Below, one piece after another: positions 45,297 through 56,030 of a stretch of 64,000 nt of DNA; position 1 is the stretch's first letter, and the number at the start of each line of letters is the position of its first letter. Below the pieces are notes generated by a model. The model saw only the letters and a list, made by a program, of their open reading frames with translations, had not been told where the DNA came from and did no database searches. This DNA comes from Luffa acutangula (taxonomy: Eukaryota > Streptophyta > Magnoliopsida > Cucurbitales > Cucurbitaceae), in NCBI GenBank assembly GCA_036850905.1, contig CM072094.1:22630123-22694122 (forward strand), read 5' to 3'. The translations under genes and the position numbers were made by a program.

Positions 45297-45565
45297 CCGA
45301 CGCCATACATGTGGCGTCGGCAGAATTTCATCTAACAGATTTCTGCCAACGCCACGTGTCGGCGTCGGCAGAAATTGGCCGATTTGCCCCATGCATAGTT
45401 CTCTCGATGTAATTTTACGGCGTCGAGAAAAACTGTTTCTGTTGACAGTGTTCTTCCGACTATCTTCCCAACACACCAAACGGCGTCGGGAGAACTTCTG
45501 CCGACGCCGAATGGGACTTCTGCCGATGCCGAAGCGCTTCGGGAAAGGGTAAATTTCTTGTAGTG
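45297..45565 (-). mobile_element. CACTA-type DNA transposon end, fragment
   Basis: On the minus strand it starts CACTACAAGAAATTTACCC at 45565, the terminal motif of CACTA (En/Spm) elements. It contains subterminal GC-rich repeats (gccgacgcc, ggcgtcgg) in both directions, typical of transposase-binding repeats. The other end is cut by the copia LTR. No transposase frame. Confidence 0.72.
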
Positions 45566-46101
45566 AAGTTTGAATTTTGGTGGGATCACAACGTCTGGAA
45601 CCAAACATAATTGACTGGCATCCATGTTTCCAAAAACACTAGTGCCCTCTACCACCCTCAATCTTTCCTTTAAAACTTCAAGTTTTTCATTAGAGGGCGC
45701 GACTAGCTCCTTCTTTACTTCTGGGTCATCCAAGTTAGGGATCGCAAAATATATTTTTTAAAATTCTGACTTGAAATAAGAAGCACCAACTTGGCTAGCC
45801 ATGGGGATTTGGGGGATTTGGCCTTCTTTAAATGGTGGAAAAGGGTATTGCCCAACAGGTATGTCATATAAAGGGGTTATAGGTAGTATGTTGTGGCATG
45901 GACGTTTCTGTCGTCGTACGAACATGTGAGGCGAAACTGGGTGGAAATGGTAGGCCAACTTGGGTTTCCAATCGGAGTGTCTGGTGCAGTCGTATCTGCA
46001 ACCATTTTGCCCTTATCTAAAGCGGCAATGATTGCATCAACCTTTTCCCTGATTTCCACAATGTCCCGCTTAGTCTTCTCTTGTTCCCCCTTTTCTTCCA
46101 T
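45566..46101 (-). pseudogene. Ogre-type Gag N-terminal part, broken
   Basis: On the minus strand ATG 46101 opens MEEKGEQEKTKRDIVEIRE, a coiled-coil start typical of these Gag proteins. A Pro/Tyr-rich segment (PLYDIPVGQYPFPPFKEGQIP) follows in another frame, then LDDPEVKKELVAPSNEKLE and DASQLCLVPDVVIPPKFK. There is one frameshift (about 45970) and one stop (about 45756). The coding ends at the CACTA terminus. About 220 bases separate it from the end of ORF1. Confidence 0.8.
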
Positions 46102-46482
46102 AATCCTTGTTCTACGCCTAGTGTTGTAAGTGTGGTAGACTCTTGCTGAACGAGCTATTTTACTGTTCTTTTTTTTATTTTTAAAAGAAAATTCTTAAAG
46201 TAAGTAAAAGAAAGGAAATAGAAGAAAAAAAATATGAGATGTACGAATGAATGAAATTTTATTAAAAAATGAACATTTCTACAAAATAAACAATTCGAGA
46301 ATTGGAAAACGAGGAGACAGGGAACATTAATGAAAGTGACCAAAGTACCCCAGGTCTCTACGAATCATCCCTAAAAACTCAAACAACTCCTCCGCATTAG
46401 AGGCCATAGGTGATGTATTCTCTCGCAGATCCCTTGCCCATTCAGAAAATCCTCAGGCTCTTCTAGCCATGATCTTGATAGT

Positions 46483-47788
46483 TGATAGCGAGCATAGCTA
46501 GCTATCTTTGCTTATTTAATTTAGCTAGTCTTTTATGATTTTTGGGCCATTTTGTTGGGCTTTAATGTTTATTTTGTAGGAAATGGTTGATTGGAGCTAT
46601 AATGCAAAAGTGGAGTTAATCGGGTGCTCGGGACGCGAAAAGATGCAAAGGAAGGAAAAGAATCAAAAGGGAAAAAAAGTCAAAATTCGGTCAAAAGGTG
46701 ACTAGCGTCTCGACGCTAGCCCTTAGGCGTCTCGACGTTAGCATTCCTTATTCGGATAGGCGCGAAATCATCACAGCGTCGAGACGCTACCGTAATTTCC
46801 TTTCCATAACGTGTGTGTTTAGAGGCAGCGTCGAGACGCTGTCTTGACAGCGTCGAGACGCTACGATGAAATTTCAGACTAAATAGTTCTTTTCGGCTAG
46901 GTTTTTGGGGAAAACAAATTTTCGGACTTCTTGGAGCCGTAAACAGAGCAAAATCAGAGGAATTCAAGGCTAAAGCAAAGGGGAAAAATCGGAAATCAAC
47001 CCATTGTTCGTGGGGATCGTGACGGGGACGTTCGGTCTCGGCCTACAACGAGTTTAATTCTTCTTTCCCTCACTTTAGTTAGATTTTTATGGCTTTTACA
47101 TGTTTAGTTGAGCTTGTAATTTTAATCATGAGTAGCTAAACTTGTAAGCTTAGGGATTGATGTAGTTGATTGTGTTTATGGATTGATTTATGGTTTAAGT
47201 TGTGCAATGTTATTATGTTTGTAATCTTGATTTAATGCTTTCAATTAATTGGCCATTAGTTGAATGATTTAAGTTTCGAATCTAGTTCGGGAGAGGGGAT
47301 TTGATTTAGACTTACTCAAGATTGCATGACTAAAGTTTAGTTTCTAATTCGTGACAGTTTTAGATTAACTTTAGAATTGGTTAAAAGATCTCATTGCCTT
47401 GCATGATTAATAAACTTAGATAGGGATATCAAGTTGATTAATTTGCATGAGAATCAATTATACTCGGGAGAGGTAGTTGTGATTAAAGGGTCTTTGGCTC
47501 ATAATTTCATTGTGCATAATAACTTACTCCTTAAAATCAATCCTAAACTATATCGGCGAAATCAATTCCCTAAGTAGTTTTCCCAATTGAAATTCCACAC
47601 TTTCTACGTGTTTTGATTTAGTTTTCTTATTATTCAATCATCACTTTTTGATACCTAAATAAAATTGAGCAAGATAATTCACAATACTTGATTTGCTTAA
47701 AAATTCAATCCAGAGGACGACACTCGTTTATACGAACTCTTTATTATTACTTGACCTGTGCGCTTGCGGTTAGGAAAAGTCCACATCA
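46483..47788 (+). mobile_element. Solo gypsy LTR 'F' with exact target duplication
   Basis: Starts TGATAGCGAGCATAGC and ends GTCCACATCA (1,306 bp). The target duplication atagt is exact (46478-46482 and 47789-47793), and the interrupted ORF1 frame joins across it. U5 ends gtgcgcttgcggttagg as in LTR B. It is opposite in strand to the host element. No primer site or internal sequence is left. Confidence 0.92.
46704..46886 (+). promoter_or_regulatory. LTR F promoter: five dyads and TATA-like box
   Basis: Dyads at 46704, 46775, 46827 and 46849 have perfect arms; 46726 has two mismatches. The pairs 46704/46726 and 46827/46849 are each 22 bp apart. The last ends 15 bases before actaaatag (46878-46886). 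Confidence 0.68.
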
Positions 47789-48618
47789 ATAGTGTTCATG
47801 GTTCGATTTACTTTCCCAAGAATTATTTGCATGTCATCTCTCATAATGGCATAATCTCCCCTTATTGAGGAGTATTTTTCTTCTAAATGTCCTCTCTCTA
47901 GCGACAACTGTTCGTTTGCCCTTTGAAATGCTTGGAGCTGACGTTTTAACGAGCTTACATAACTTTTTAAAGCTTCGGACTCTTCTGATTGAGCCTGCAT
48001 GTTCACACGTAGATTGTCCAGCGCTCGCCTTAGAGCAGCATTGGCTTCTTCAAACTTGATAAGTTGCATTTTATGCTTGTTGATGGTTTCGTTTAATTCC
48101 GCAACTAATTCTAAGAGAGTCTCTTTGCCTCTTCAAAGGTCTTTGATCCTGTCCTCTTGTGAACGAGTTTCCCTTCGTAATGTAGTATTTTCATTCCTGA
48201 GAGCATGATTTTCCTTAATCAACCTTCTGTTCTCCTCGTCCAATATATCATAATCTCTTTCTCGCTTGGCTCGGTTTTTTGAAACTCTCTCTACTTCTTT
48301 GAGTTTGCCACTAGCTTGAGTTACCTGGTCCATCAAACGTTTGACCTCTTGTTGTAATTTTTCATTTTCTAGTTTCAATGTTTGATTTCTTCCCACTAAC
48401 TCTTTCTGCTCGGTCGCTAGCTGGTTAGGCTTATCTACTGCTCTATTAGATGATTCTCCCACATTGTCACGAGTCGTAATTACGATCTTGCTCCTCTTAA
48501 TGCGCCATTGCATATATTCTGGAGTAACTCCCTCAGAATGACTATTGCCATTTATCCTTCTAACTGTTCTCCAGGAAGTCAACACGTGTCGCTTATTTTC
48601 GTTAGAATCCTCAAAACT

Positions 48619-49075
48619 CTAAAAAAATTCTAATTTATGCAGACCATGAGTTGCTGGTATGAACTGTTTAAACCAACTTTGCCGCAAGGCCAACAACGGA
48701 GCATAATGGACGCATCCCCAAGGGCCTACTAGAGGGACTGTGTAGAAGCTCCCGCATCTGTAGATTAAGGCTATTAGGGGCATCCAATGTGCCTTCCAAA
48801 TCACATTTTTTAACTTGGAATTCGAAAAGAATGACACCCAAGCTTCTTTTTTTGGAAAACTTGAGTTCCATGGTGTCGTGCCAAATTCTGCAATTGTACT
48901 GCTTGTTAGATTCCAGCTGCTGCTGAAATTGATTTTTGGACAACAAAAATCTTCTGGGAACTTAAAATGGCTATGCACCCAAATATAGAGTAAGGGCACA
49001 TAACATCTCAACTTCCTGCCTTTGTTGGACTTACAATAATTGAGCGCCCGAATCGTTTCCGCTAGAAGAGGTATG
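48619..49075 (-). pseudogene. Ogre ORF1, C-terminal half of the globular domain
   Basis: On the minus strand: LLAETIRALNYCKSNKG, VPLLYIWVHSHFKFPEDF, WMPLIALIYRCGSF, VPLVGPWGCVHYAPLLALRQ, ending at TAG 48619. It is the direct continuation of the frame at 50449-51145 across the solo LTR E2. The Trp/Pro/Tyr-rich pattern matches the plant transposon-associated domain listed as DUF7745, to my recollection. Confidence 0.75.
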
Positions 49076-50443
49076 TGGTGGTCTGCAATGTGCACGGGTC
49101 GCAACAAGTAATATAAAACGGTAGGTAATACCGAGTATTGAATCCACAGGGAGGCGGAGCGAAATTTAAGCAAAGCAAAAATCTCTTGAGCACTAAAAAT
49201 AATTGGGAGAAATAATATTTAGGGAACAACTCATGCAATTAAGAAGGATTTAAAAAAAATCAAAGCAATTAAAGAGAAAATTTGATCAATCGAGAAAAAT
49301 AAAATGTGGAGAAAAAGTTTTTAATGGGAAGAGGGGTCTTGAAATTCAATTATTAGCTAAAAATTTATTATAATTATCCTATCTCATTGGCCAACTAATT
49401 ATAATCCTAGAATCTTCGTTAATAACATAGGCTCTCCTGTCGGTTTCCCCTAATTGTAATTAATTTATTTTAACAACCTAAGTGTCCTTAGCGCCATTAA
49501 AAATCATTAATTATTACGCTCTGATTCATTTTAGGAATCTAAGTTTAATCAACTAATCTTGTTGTCACGATGGGCAATTAAACTAGTTGCATGGATTACG
49601 ATCTATCCTAATTTCTCTCCGTTGAGTTTCCATTAAGAATCAAATCATTACACAATTCGCCAGATTGAATAAAGCATTAAGCACAACCATACAAATAATT
49701 AGGAAAAAGGGCAAAAGACAGGTAATTATAACAACATTTTGACTATAATTTCATTTCAAGACCCCAAATTGGGGTTTAGCTATACATAGCTAAAATATCC
49801 ACAAAAATTACAATGGAAAGCATAATTAAGAGCATAATAAAAGGAAAGGAATTGACAGTCGAAAAACCCCTTCGCTGACGCTCAGAGTCCCGCCGAACAC
49901 TCCTTGAGCCTCCTAGGATGCTCCCCAAAAATCTCCAAAATTTTCCCACTAAAGAAAGCTCTCAAAAAGGCTAGAAAGTCTTGAGAGAGGCTCCAAAGGA
50001 GCCAAAGGAATGAAGGAAAGAATGGAGGAAATGGCGATTGATGGTGAAATGAGGCACCAAGGGGCGCCTTTTATAGGCTTGGACAGGGGGTAGCGTCGCG
50101 ACGCTGTGACGCAATCAGCTTGGCGCCCAAGAAATGGACAGCGTCGCGACGCTGTGCCATTTTCCAGATTTTCCAGCTGCGGTTTGGGCTTCTTTTTGGG
50201 CCTTCTTTTCATTTCTTTTGGGCTTTTTTCACTTGATTGATCTCTTTGACTCCCCTTTTGATCCAAGCATGGAATTTGGGCTTGATTGGCTTCATTTTGG
50301 GCACTTTTTCCACAAAATCCACAACTTTGCTCCTAAAGACCAAATGACAAATTACATTAAATATTTTCAATAAAAACACAATTAAAGCACAAAAAAAGCC
50401 TAATAAATTGTGACTAAAATAGCGATGGTTCTGCTCGCTATCA
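49076..50443 (-). mobile_element. Solo gypsy LTR 'E2' with exact target duplication
   Basis: On the minus strand it starts TGATAGCGAGCAGAACC at 50443 and ends ACCACCA at 49076 (1,368 bp). The target duplication gtatg is exact (49071-49075 and 50444-50448), and the ORF1 frame joins across it. It is the second copy of LTR E1 (1-1291). Confidence 0.92.
50068..50153 (-). promoter_or_regulatory. LTR E2 promoter: two perfect dyads and TATA
   Basis: On the minus strand dyads at 50140-50153 and 50092-50105 (both perfect, centre GC) precede tataaaag (50068-50075). The gap from the second dyad to the TATA box is 16 bases. The 48-bp dyad distance equals that of the first two dyads in LTR E1. Confidence 0.7.
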
Positions 50444-50448
50444 GTATG

Positions 50449-51145
50449 GCTGGATCCACCCATTGCTCAATGCTGAAGAATAGCTTCAAGACATCACCAT
50501 CCACATATCCTTTAACTCTGGGATACAAGACCATCCCGTAGATGCACAAAGCTAACAGAACCAGACCCTTTTCTTCATTTATGTGTTTGCGAGCGAGTTC
50601 TGTTAGATAATCTATAGATATAGACTCTTCAACCCCTTTCACTTTCACATTTTTTGCACTTCCTTCAGGTGTACAACTAGAAATTTGGATAAAGCTCTCT
50701 TCGCATTTAGGTGTGGGTTGAAACAATAGATCATCTCTCCACCTTTTTCTTCAATATTCAGCATCGTGTGGTACTCCTCAATGGTCGATACCAAGTCAAA
50801 ATCTTGGAATGTGAAACATCTGTAGGCCGGGTCCCAGAATTCTAACAAAGTTTGGATGGTGAATCGATTAACTGGAATATACATGAGGTCTGCAATATGG
50901 TCGTATCTCTTTGAGAACATAAATCTTCTTTCCGGCGTTAAACCTTCCCAGATGGCCTTCAACTCCCCCAGCTCATTAGAAATGACTTAAACTTGACCTG
51001 AGAAAGATGATGACACGAGGCTTTTATAAGGCAGACTATCCCCATGTTTTAGTTGTGTCTGCTCTGCCCATTGTAGCACAGTACTCAGCTCATCATATTC
51101 AGAGGAAGATGACCGTATCGACTCTATGGGTACGTTGGCATTCAT
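50449..51145 (-). pseudogene. Ogre ORF1, N-terminal globular domain
   Basis: On the minus strand ATG 51145 opens MNANVPIESIRSSSSEYDEL, then LKAIWEGLTPERRFMFSKRY, VNRFTIQTLLEFWDPAYRCF, FDLVSTIEEYHTMLNI, and after a frameshift near 50690 EGSAKNVKVKGVEESIS and HINEEKGLVLLALCIYGMVLYP to IEQWVDPAI, where LTR E2 is inserted. One in-frame stop lies near 50985. The domain resembles the plant transposon domain DUF7745, related to mobile-domain proteins. Its role is not known. It is the first ORF after the leader. Confidence 0.75.
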
Positions 51146-51220
51146 TTTGTTCCCTTTTTGGATAAAAACAAAATGTAAGGAAATAATAATTAATTACCGC
51201 TTTAAATTAAAATAGATTTT

Positions 51221-52637
51221 TCATGTGCCTACACAGGAGCAGTCGCAATCCCCTCGAAGGTCGACATTACTTCATTTAAAAATTAAGATAGTGCCATGGA
51301 GAAATGAATTTAATTTGAAAATTTGAGAAAACTACTTAATGTCATGAAAAATGGGGAGGACCTTTCATGCGCCTACACGGGAGCATTTGCAATCCCCTCG
51401 AAGGTCGACACTACTAATTCCAAAACATGATGCATGACCCAAACTAAATGATATGGCTAAACTAAATACTAAATTCGACTTCAAATGGAGTAAGAAAATG
51501 AAAAAAAAAAACAATAAAAAAGGAAAGGAGAAAAACACTCCTTGGGATACATTCCTTTTTAGGAAAAACAAAGATTGAAAAGAAGATAAAAGGGGAAAAA
51601 TTAAAAGAATGTAGGGATAACTTTTCCACTTAAACAAAATAAAAAGACTCTTTTTTTCTTTGAAAGAAAACAAGTTTCCCTTTCAAAAGAAAGTTTCTTG
51701 TTTTGGCAAGATTTAAATTTCTTAAAACCCCCTTTTTTAAAAAACAAAAATTGAACTCTTTAATCTTTTTTTATAACCTCTTTGTCTTGACAAAATTTAA
51801 CTCTTTATTAGAAACCCCTCTTTCAAAACAAAAATTAAGCTAAAAAAAACTCTTTAGGAGAAAGTTTTTTCAAACAAAGTCTAAACTTTAGTTTTCAAAG
51901 AATTTTATTCTTGACAAAACTTAAATTCTTTAAAAGAAAACTTTTTTTTAAAAAAAAAAAACAAAGTCTAAACTTTTTCAAAGAATTTTTACTCATGAAA
52001 AAAACATAAATCTTTGAAAAGAAAACATTTTTTTTAAAACAAAGTCTAAGCTTTTTTAAAGAATTTTTATTCTTGACAAAACTTAAGTCTTTGAAAAGAA
52101 AACATTTTTCTTAAAACAAAGTTTAAGTTTTTTTTTTTAAAGCATTTTTTCTTGACAAAACTTAAATCCTTGAAAAGAAAACATTTTTTTAAACAATGTA
52201 AGAATTTTTTCCTGACAAAACTTAAATTCTTGAAAAGAAAACATTTTCTAAAACAAAGTTAAACTTTTTTTAAAAGAATTTTTTCTTGACAAAACTTAAA
52301 TTCTTGAAAAGAAAACATTTTTTTAAACAAAGTTTAAGTTTTTTTTTTTATTTTTAAAAATGAAGAACAACAAAAAAAAAAAAAAAAAAACAAGAAAAAA
52401 CAAGTGACACTAAAAAGAGTGGACTTTGAAATCTATTTTCCATGATTTACCATTTTATTCAAACTAAACAAAATCATGATATGAATATGAAGTGAGGTAG
52501 AGAAGTTCTAACCCTAATGGATAAAAAGGTCCCCAAATTAATCCAAATGTTATAAAATAACAAATGAACTAACGTGAGTGAGGATTTTTCATGCGCCTGC
52601 ACGAGGACAATTATGTCCCTTCGAAGGTTGACACTAC
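51221..52637 (-). repeat. Three copies of a 50-bp unit in the Ogre leader
   Basis: Copies at 51221-51270, 51365-51414 and 52589-52637 share tcatgcgcctacac and cccctcgaaggtcgaca on the plus strand. They stand out as GC-rich islands in AT-rich sequence. Two are near ORF1 and one near the primer site, on either side of the tandem array. Confidence 0.75.
51770..52345. repeat. Tandem array of 60-85-bp A/T-rich units
   Basis: At least five copies of cttgacaaaactta (51910, 52071, 52151, 52210 with one change, 52284), each followed by gaaaagaaaaca and acaaagt. The units vary in length through T and A runs. Tandem repeats in untranslated parts are known for Tat/Ogre elements. Confidence 0.75.
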
Positions 52638-52868
52638 TACATCCTCGATCCTAATCCTAAAGGTAAAGTCCGGGTATAAAGTTGTGGTTGTGTGATATGC
52701 ATGACAATATAATATGAAATAGCAATGCATTCATTAAATCACAAAATATGTTCACACAAGTCACTTCAACAACTACGCAGAAAATAAGATGGACCACATA
52801 ATAAATAAATAATAAAATGAATTGAATAATAAAAAAAATGAAAACGACATTGACCCTCTTAAGAAAAA

Positions 52869-52886
52869 TCTCCAGTGGAGTCGCCA
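52869..52886 (-). other. Primer-binding site of the Ogre-type element
   Basis: On the minus strand tggcgactccactggaga lies three bases after the LTR end. It matches the primer site typical of Tat/Ogre elements, generally assigned to tRNA-Arg. Confidence 0.75.
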
Positions 52887-54086
52887 AGCTGTCGCAACGT
52901 CATCGCGACGCGAAGCGGCTGACGTTCTTTCCTAAGGGTCTCTTTCGAGGTTAAAGGTTTGGAGTCGCCACCAATCATCCTGGGGTGTGATTGGTCACCC
53001 ATTTTTAAAAAAATGAACTGGTCTTAAAAACCAAAAATAGGTTCGGGGGTCAGTTGTGTGTAGGGAAGGTATTAGCACCCTACAACACCCGTTTGAAAAC
53101 ATTTTATTTTATTACTCGAATTCATTAAACAAAGGTCCATGTCTTAACAAAAAATAAACAAATAAAATTTGAAAAAAAAAATGAAAATTGAAAATTAAAT
53201 GTCTCACTAATTTCACCTTATCTTTAAATAAAGTAAGGATTTAATTTTGTGAGTGGGGTTAACCCATAACTTTATTATCACGTATAAATTTCCCAATTAA
53301 GGAAAATCTTTCACCTCAAGAATTTGAAAATTATTTCAACTCCGTCATAGGCTCTACATGAATTATTTTATTCATATTTGTTAACTTACACTTTAACAAC
53401 AAAATGTAAATCAACAATTACGAGTGGTAAAATCATTTGATAAGGAAGAACATGATTTAATATTTTGAAAGCTTTTGAAAACTTAATTTAAAACCAAAAC
53501 AAATTTGACCTTCAATTTAAATTTTCAAATTGAATTCAATTGGCTTTAATGAAGTGAAATTCAATTTTGAAATGGGGAAAAAATGAATAAGAAATTAATT
53601 TTTGAGTAAATTGAAGTTAATTTCAAAACAAAACCTTAGGCTAATTTCAATTAGGCTAAAAGTTTAATAATCAATGTTCTTTTTCCTCTTCTCATTTTAT
53701 CTAAAAAAACCAATTTGGAATTGATTTAGAAAATGAAGGGAAATTTACTTTGAAAACTCCAAATTAAATTCAATTTAACATTAGTTTAAGCATACAAATC
53801 AAAATCCAATATGAAAAATCATATAAACCTTCCCAATTAAAATCCAATTTAAGATCTTTTCAAAAAAAAAAAATCCAATTTAAGATTTTCATAGGCAACG
53901 TTAAATTAAAAGATAATTGAAATTCATGAAAGGAAAGAAAAAGAACAATAAACTGAAATTAACTTAAGATTTTGAATTTAAATCTAACATTAATTTCAAA
54001 GTTCAAGCCAATTAATTAGGATGAGAATTTTAATTGGAAATCGCAAAACCACAATGAAGGAAAAGAGTAAAAAAGGAGGGGAGAAC

Positions 54087-54929
54087 TAGGGGTGTAAGGA
54101 ACCAAACCGGATCGGTGAACCGAATCGAACCGGACCGATCCGGTTCGGTTACAAGTTTAATGTTGACGGAACGGAACCAAACCAATGGGGTTCGGTTCGG
54201 TTCCCTTCTTTACCCAAACCCACACGTTTTATTATTACCCAAACCCACGCGTTTCATTTAAAAAAAAAAAAAAAAAAAAACGTGTTTTCAAATGCCCAAA
54301 CCCACGCATTTTCAAATCTAGGTTTCAGATCATCGTTTTCAAATGTCAAATCTAGGGTTTCACTCCAACAAATACGCCGCCGTCGAGCTTCTCCTCTCGT
54401 GGGAATCCACTGCCGTCGAGCCTCTCCTCTCGTGGGAATCTGTCGAAGTCGAACGCCGCCGTCGAGCCTCTCCTCTTGTGGGTTTTCGCCGAAGTTGAAA
54501 GCCAACACCGCCGTCGAAGTTGAAGTCGAACGTCGCAGTCAAAGTCGAAGTCGAACGTCTGGTTTAAGTCGTCGCCGCCATCGCGCTCGTCCTCTCGTGG
54601 GTTTTCGTCGAAGTCGAACCGATACACCACCGTCAAAGTCGGAGCTGCGCCGTCTGGTTTAAGTCGCCACTGCCATCGCCATCGCCATCGCCATCGTCTG
54701 GTTTAAGCTTCATCTTCGTCTTTCATCTTTCGTCTTCGTCTTTTTGTCGTCTCGTGGGTGTACGGATCGTCTTCCTCTCATGGGTATTCGAACGATGGCT
54801 TATTGTTGACAAAAGAATAAGGACCCAACCCGTACAACAGCGGTTCGGGTCGGGTCAGTTTTGTCCATACAACTGTTTCAGGTCGGGTTGTCCATACAAC
54901 CGACTCGACCCGAAAATTTTACACCCCTA
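54087..54929. mobile_element. Non-autonomous hAT-like DNA transposon
   Basis: The 843-bp element has terminal inverted repeats taggggtgtaa, flanked by an 8-bp near-duplication: gggagaac (54079-54086) and ggaaaaac (54930-54937), six of eight matching. The inside has ccggttcggtt words at the left, a minisatellite of ctctcctctcgtggg and gtcgaagtcgaac units in the middle, and gggtcgggt words at the right. No transposase. It is inserted in the Ogre LTR. Frames across it are products of the minisatellite. Confidence 0.7.
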
Positions 54930-55803
54930 GGAAAAACATAAAAGAAAGAAAGAAAGGAAAAACAAATACATGCATATACACATAAGAATGTTTTTTGAGA
55001 GAAAAAAAAAAGAAAAAAAAGTGAATTGATACAAAAATGTCTTGTGTTTTAATTTTTTTAGTGGAAATGTAAAAAAAAAAAACAATAAATAAATAAATAG
55101 AAATGAATAAAGCATGGTTTAAAAGGAGGAGAGAGACAAAAAGATAATCATTAAATAAATATATTTAAAGTGGTGGGGCCCACCCCTTTTAATGCTTTCT
55201 TTTCACCTTTTTAAAGAGATGGGGCCCACCTCTTTTAATGTTTTCTTTTCTCCTTCCTCCCCCACGATTTGCATCCATCTCCCTTCTTTTTCTCTTTGTT
55301 TTGTTTTGTTTTACAGACATGAGCGGCGGTATCTACCTTCGACGGCGGCGGAAGATGTTCGATACGGCAGCGGGTCTTCGACACTACGGTGGTGGAACAG
55401 TGGCGGCGACGGTGGCGGAATAGTGGCGGCGATGGCAAAACTCTCCCGATCTCTTCCTAACAGAAAGTTTCTCTTAAACTTCCTCCACTCTTTTGCTCTC
55501 AAACTCCTTATTTCCTCCTCCTCTCTTTTTGTTCACTTTCTCTCTCTAAACTCTTTCACTCTTCTTCTCATTTTTTTTTGTGTCCCCATCATCCTCCATA
55601 AGCTCTCATTATATAGTAGAGCTTGGAGGAAGAGGTTGAGAAAAAGGGGAGGAAGTTGGAGAGAGTGGGGGAGTGAGTTGAGAAAGAGAGAGAAAGAATG
55701 GGAGGTTGGTAGAAGGAGGGGGAATGGAGAAGAAGGGGGAAAGAATGGGAAGTTGGGAGAAGGAGGGGGGAATGGAAAACGTGGGAAGAAGAGAGAAAAA
55801 AGA

Positions 55804-55815
55804 AATAAATAAATA

Positions 55816-55849
<34 letters not shown>

Positions 55850-55872
55850 ATAAATAAAAATAAAAATAAAAT
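55804..55872. repeat. AAAT/AAT microsatellite
   Basis: A run of aaat and aat units inside the Ogre LTR. Confidence 0.9.
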
Positions 55873-55952
55873 AAAAAAATAAAAACAAAAAAGAAAATAA
55901 AATGAAAATGAAATATATCATGAAAACTAAAAAAACAAAATTTTGATCATAT

Positions 55953-56030
55953 GTGGGGGGAGGGATTCGAACCAAGAACTTCATGATCATTGATACAGTT
56001 TTATTCTAGTTGAGCTATACTCTTGTTGGC
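55953..56030 (-). mobile_element. tRNA-like SINE fragment in the Ogre LTR
   Basis: On the minus strand an A-box-like tatagctcaactagaataa (56001-56019) precedes a perfect B-box ggttcgaatcc (55963-55973), a tRNA-gene arrangement. It differs from the SINE at 34992 outside the boxes. No clear target duplication. Confidence 0.55.

Larger units (their letters stand above)
46327..48618 (-). pseudogene. Ogre ORF1, coiled-coil C-terminal part
   Basis: On the minus strand, leaving out the solo LTR at 46483-47788, the frame reads continuously. It holds a basic start (MQWRIKRSKIVITTRD), a long coiled coil (NQTLKLENEKLQQEVKRLMD, ENRRLIKENHALRNENTTLR, LKRQLQAFQRANEQLSLERG), then MNTIKIMARRA and the end MIRRDLGYFGHFH (stop at 46327-46329). 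Stops at 48619 and 48133 and one near 46455 are in frame; no frameshift is seen. Heptad patterns suggest oligomerisation. The function of ORF1 in these elements is not known. Confidence 0.75.
51146..52868 (-). other. Ogre leader, AT-rich with repeats, no gene
   Basis: It lies between the primer site and ORF1. It contains three copies of a 49-50-bp GC-richer unit and a tandem array of A/T-rich units. I see no protein-like frame. Poly-A at 52371-52392. Confidence 0.7.

Noticed and set aside
54282..54662. Arg/Ser-rich frames on both strands
   Set aside because: They come from the minisatellite in the hAT-like element; all frames are open there because the repeat lacks stops.
55192..55812. 206-codon frame in the Ogre LTR
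   Set aside because: Low-complexity pyrimidine and purine runs; frames open on both strands; no domain.
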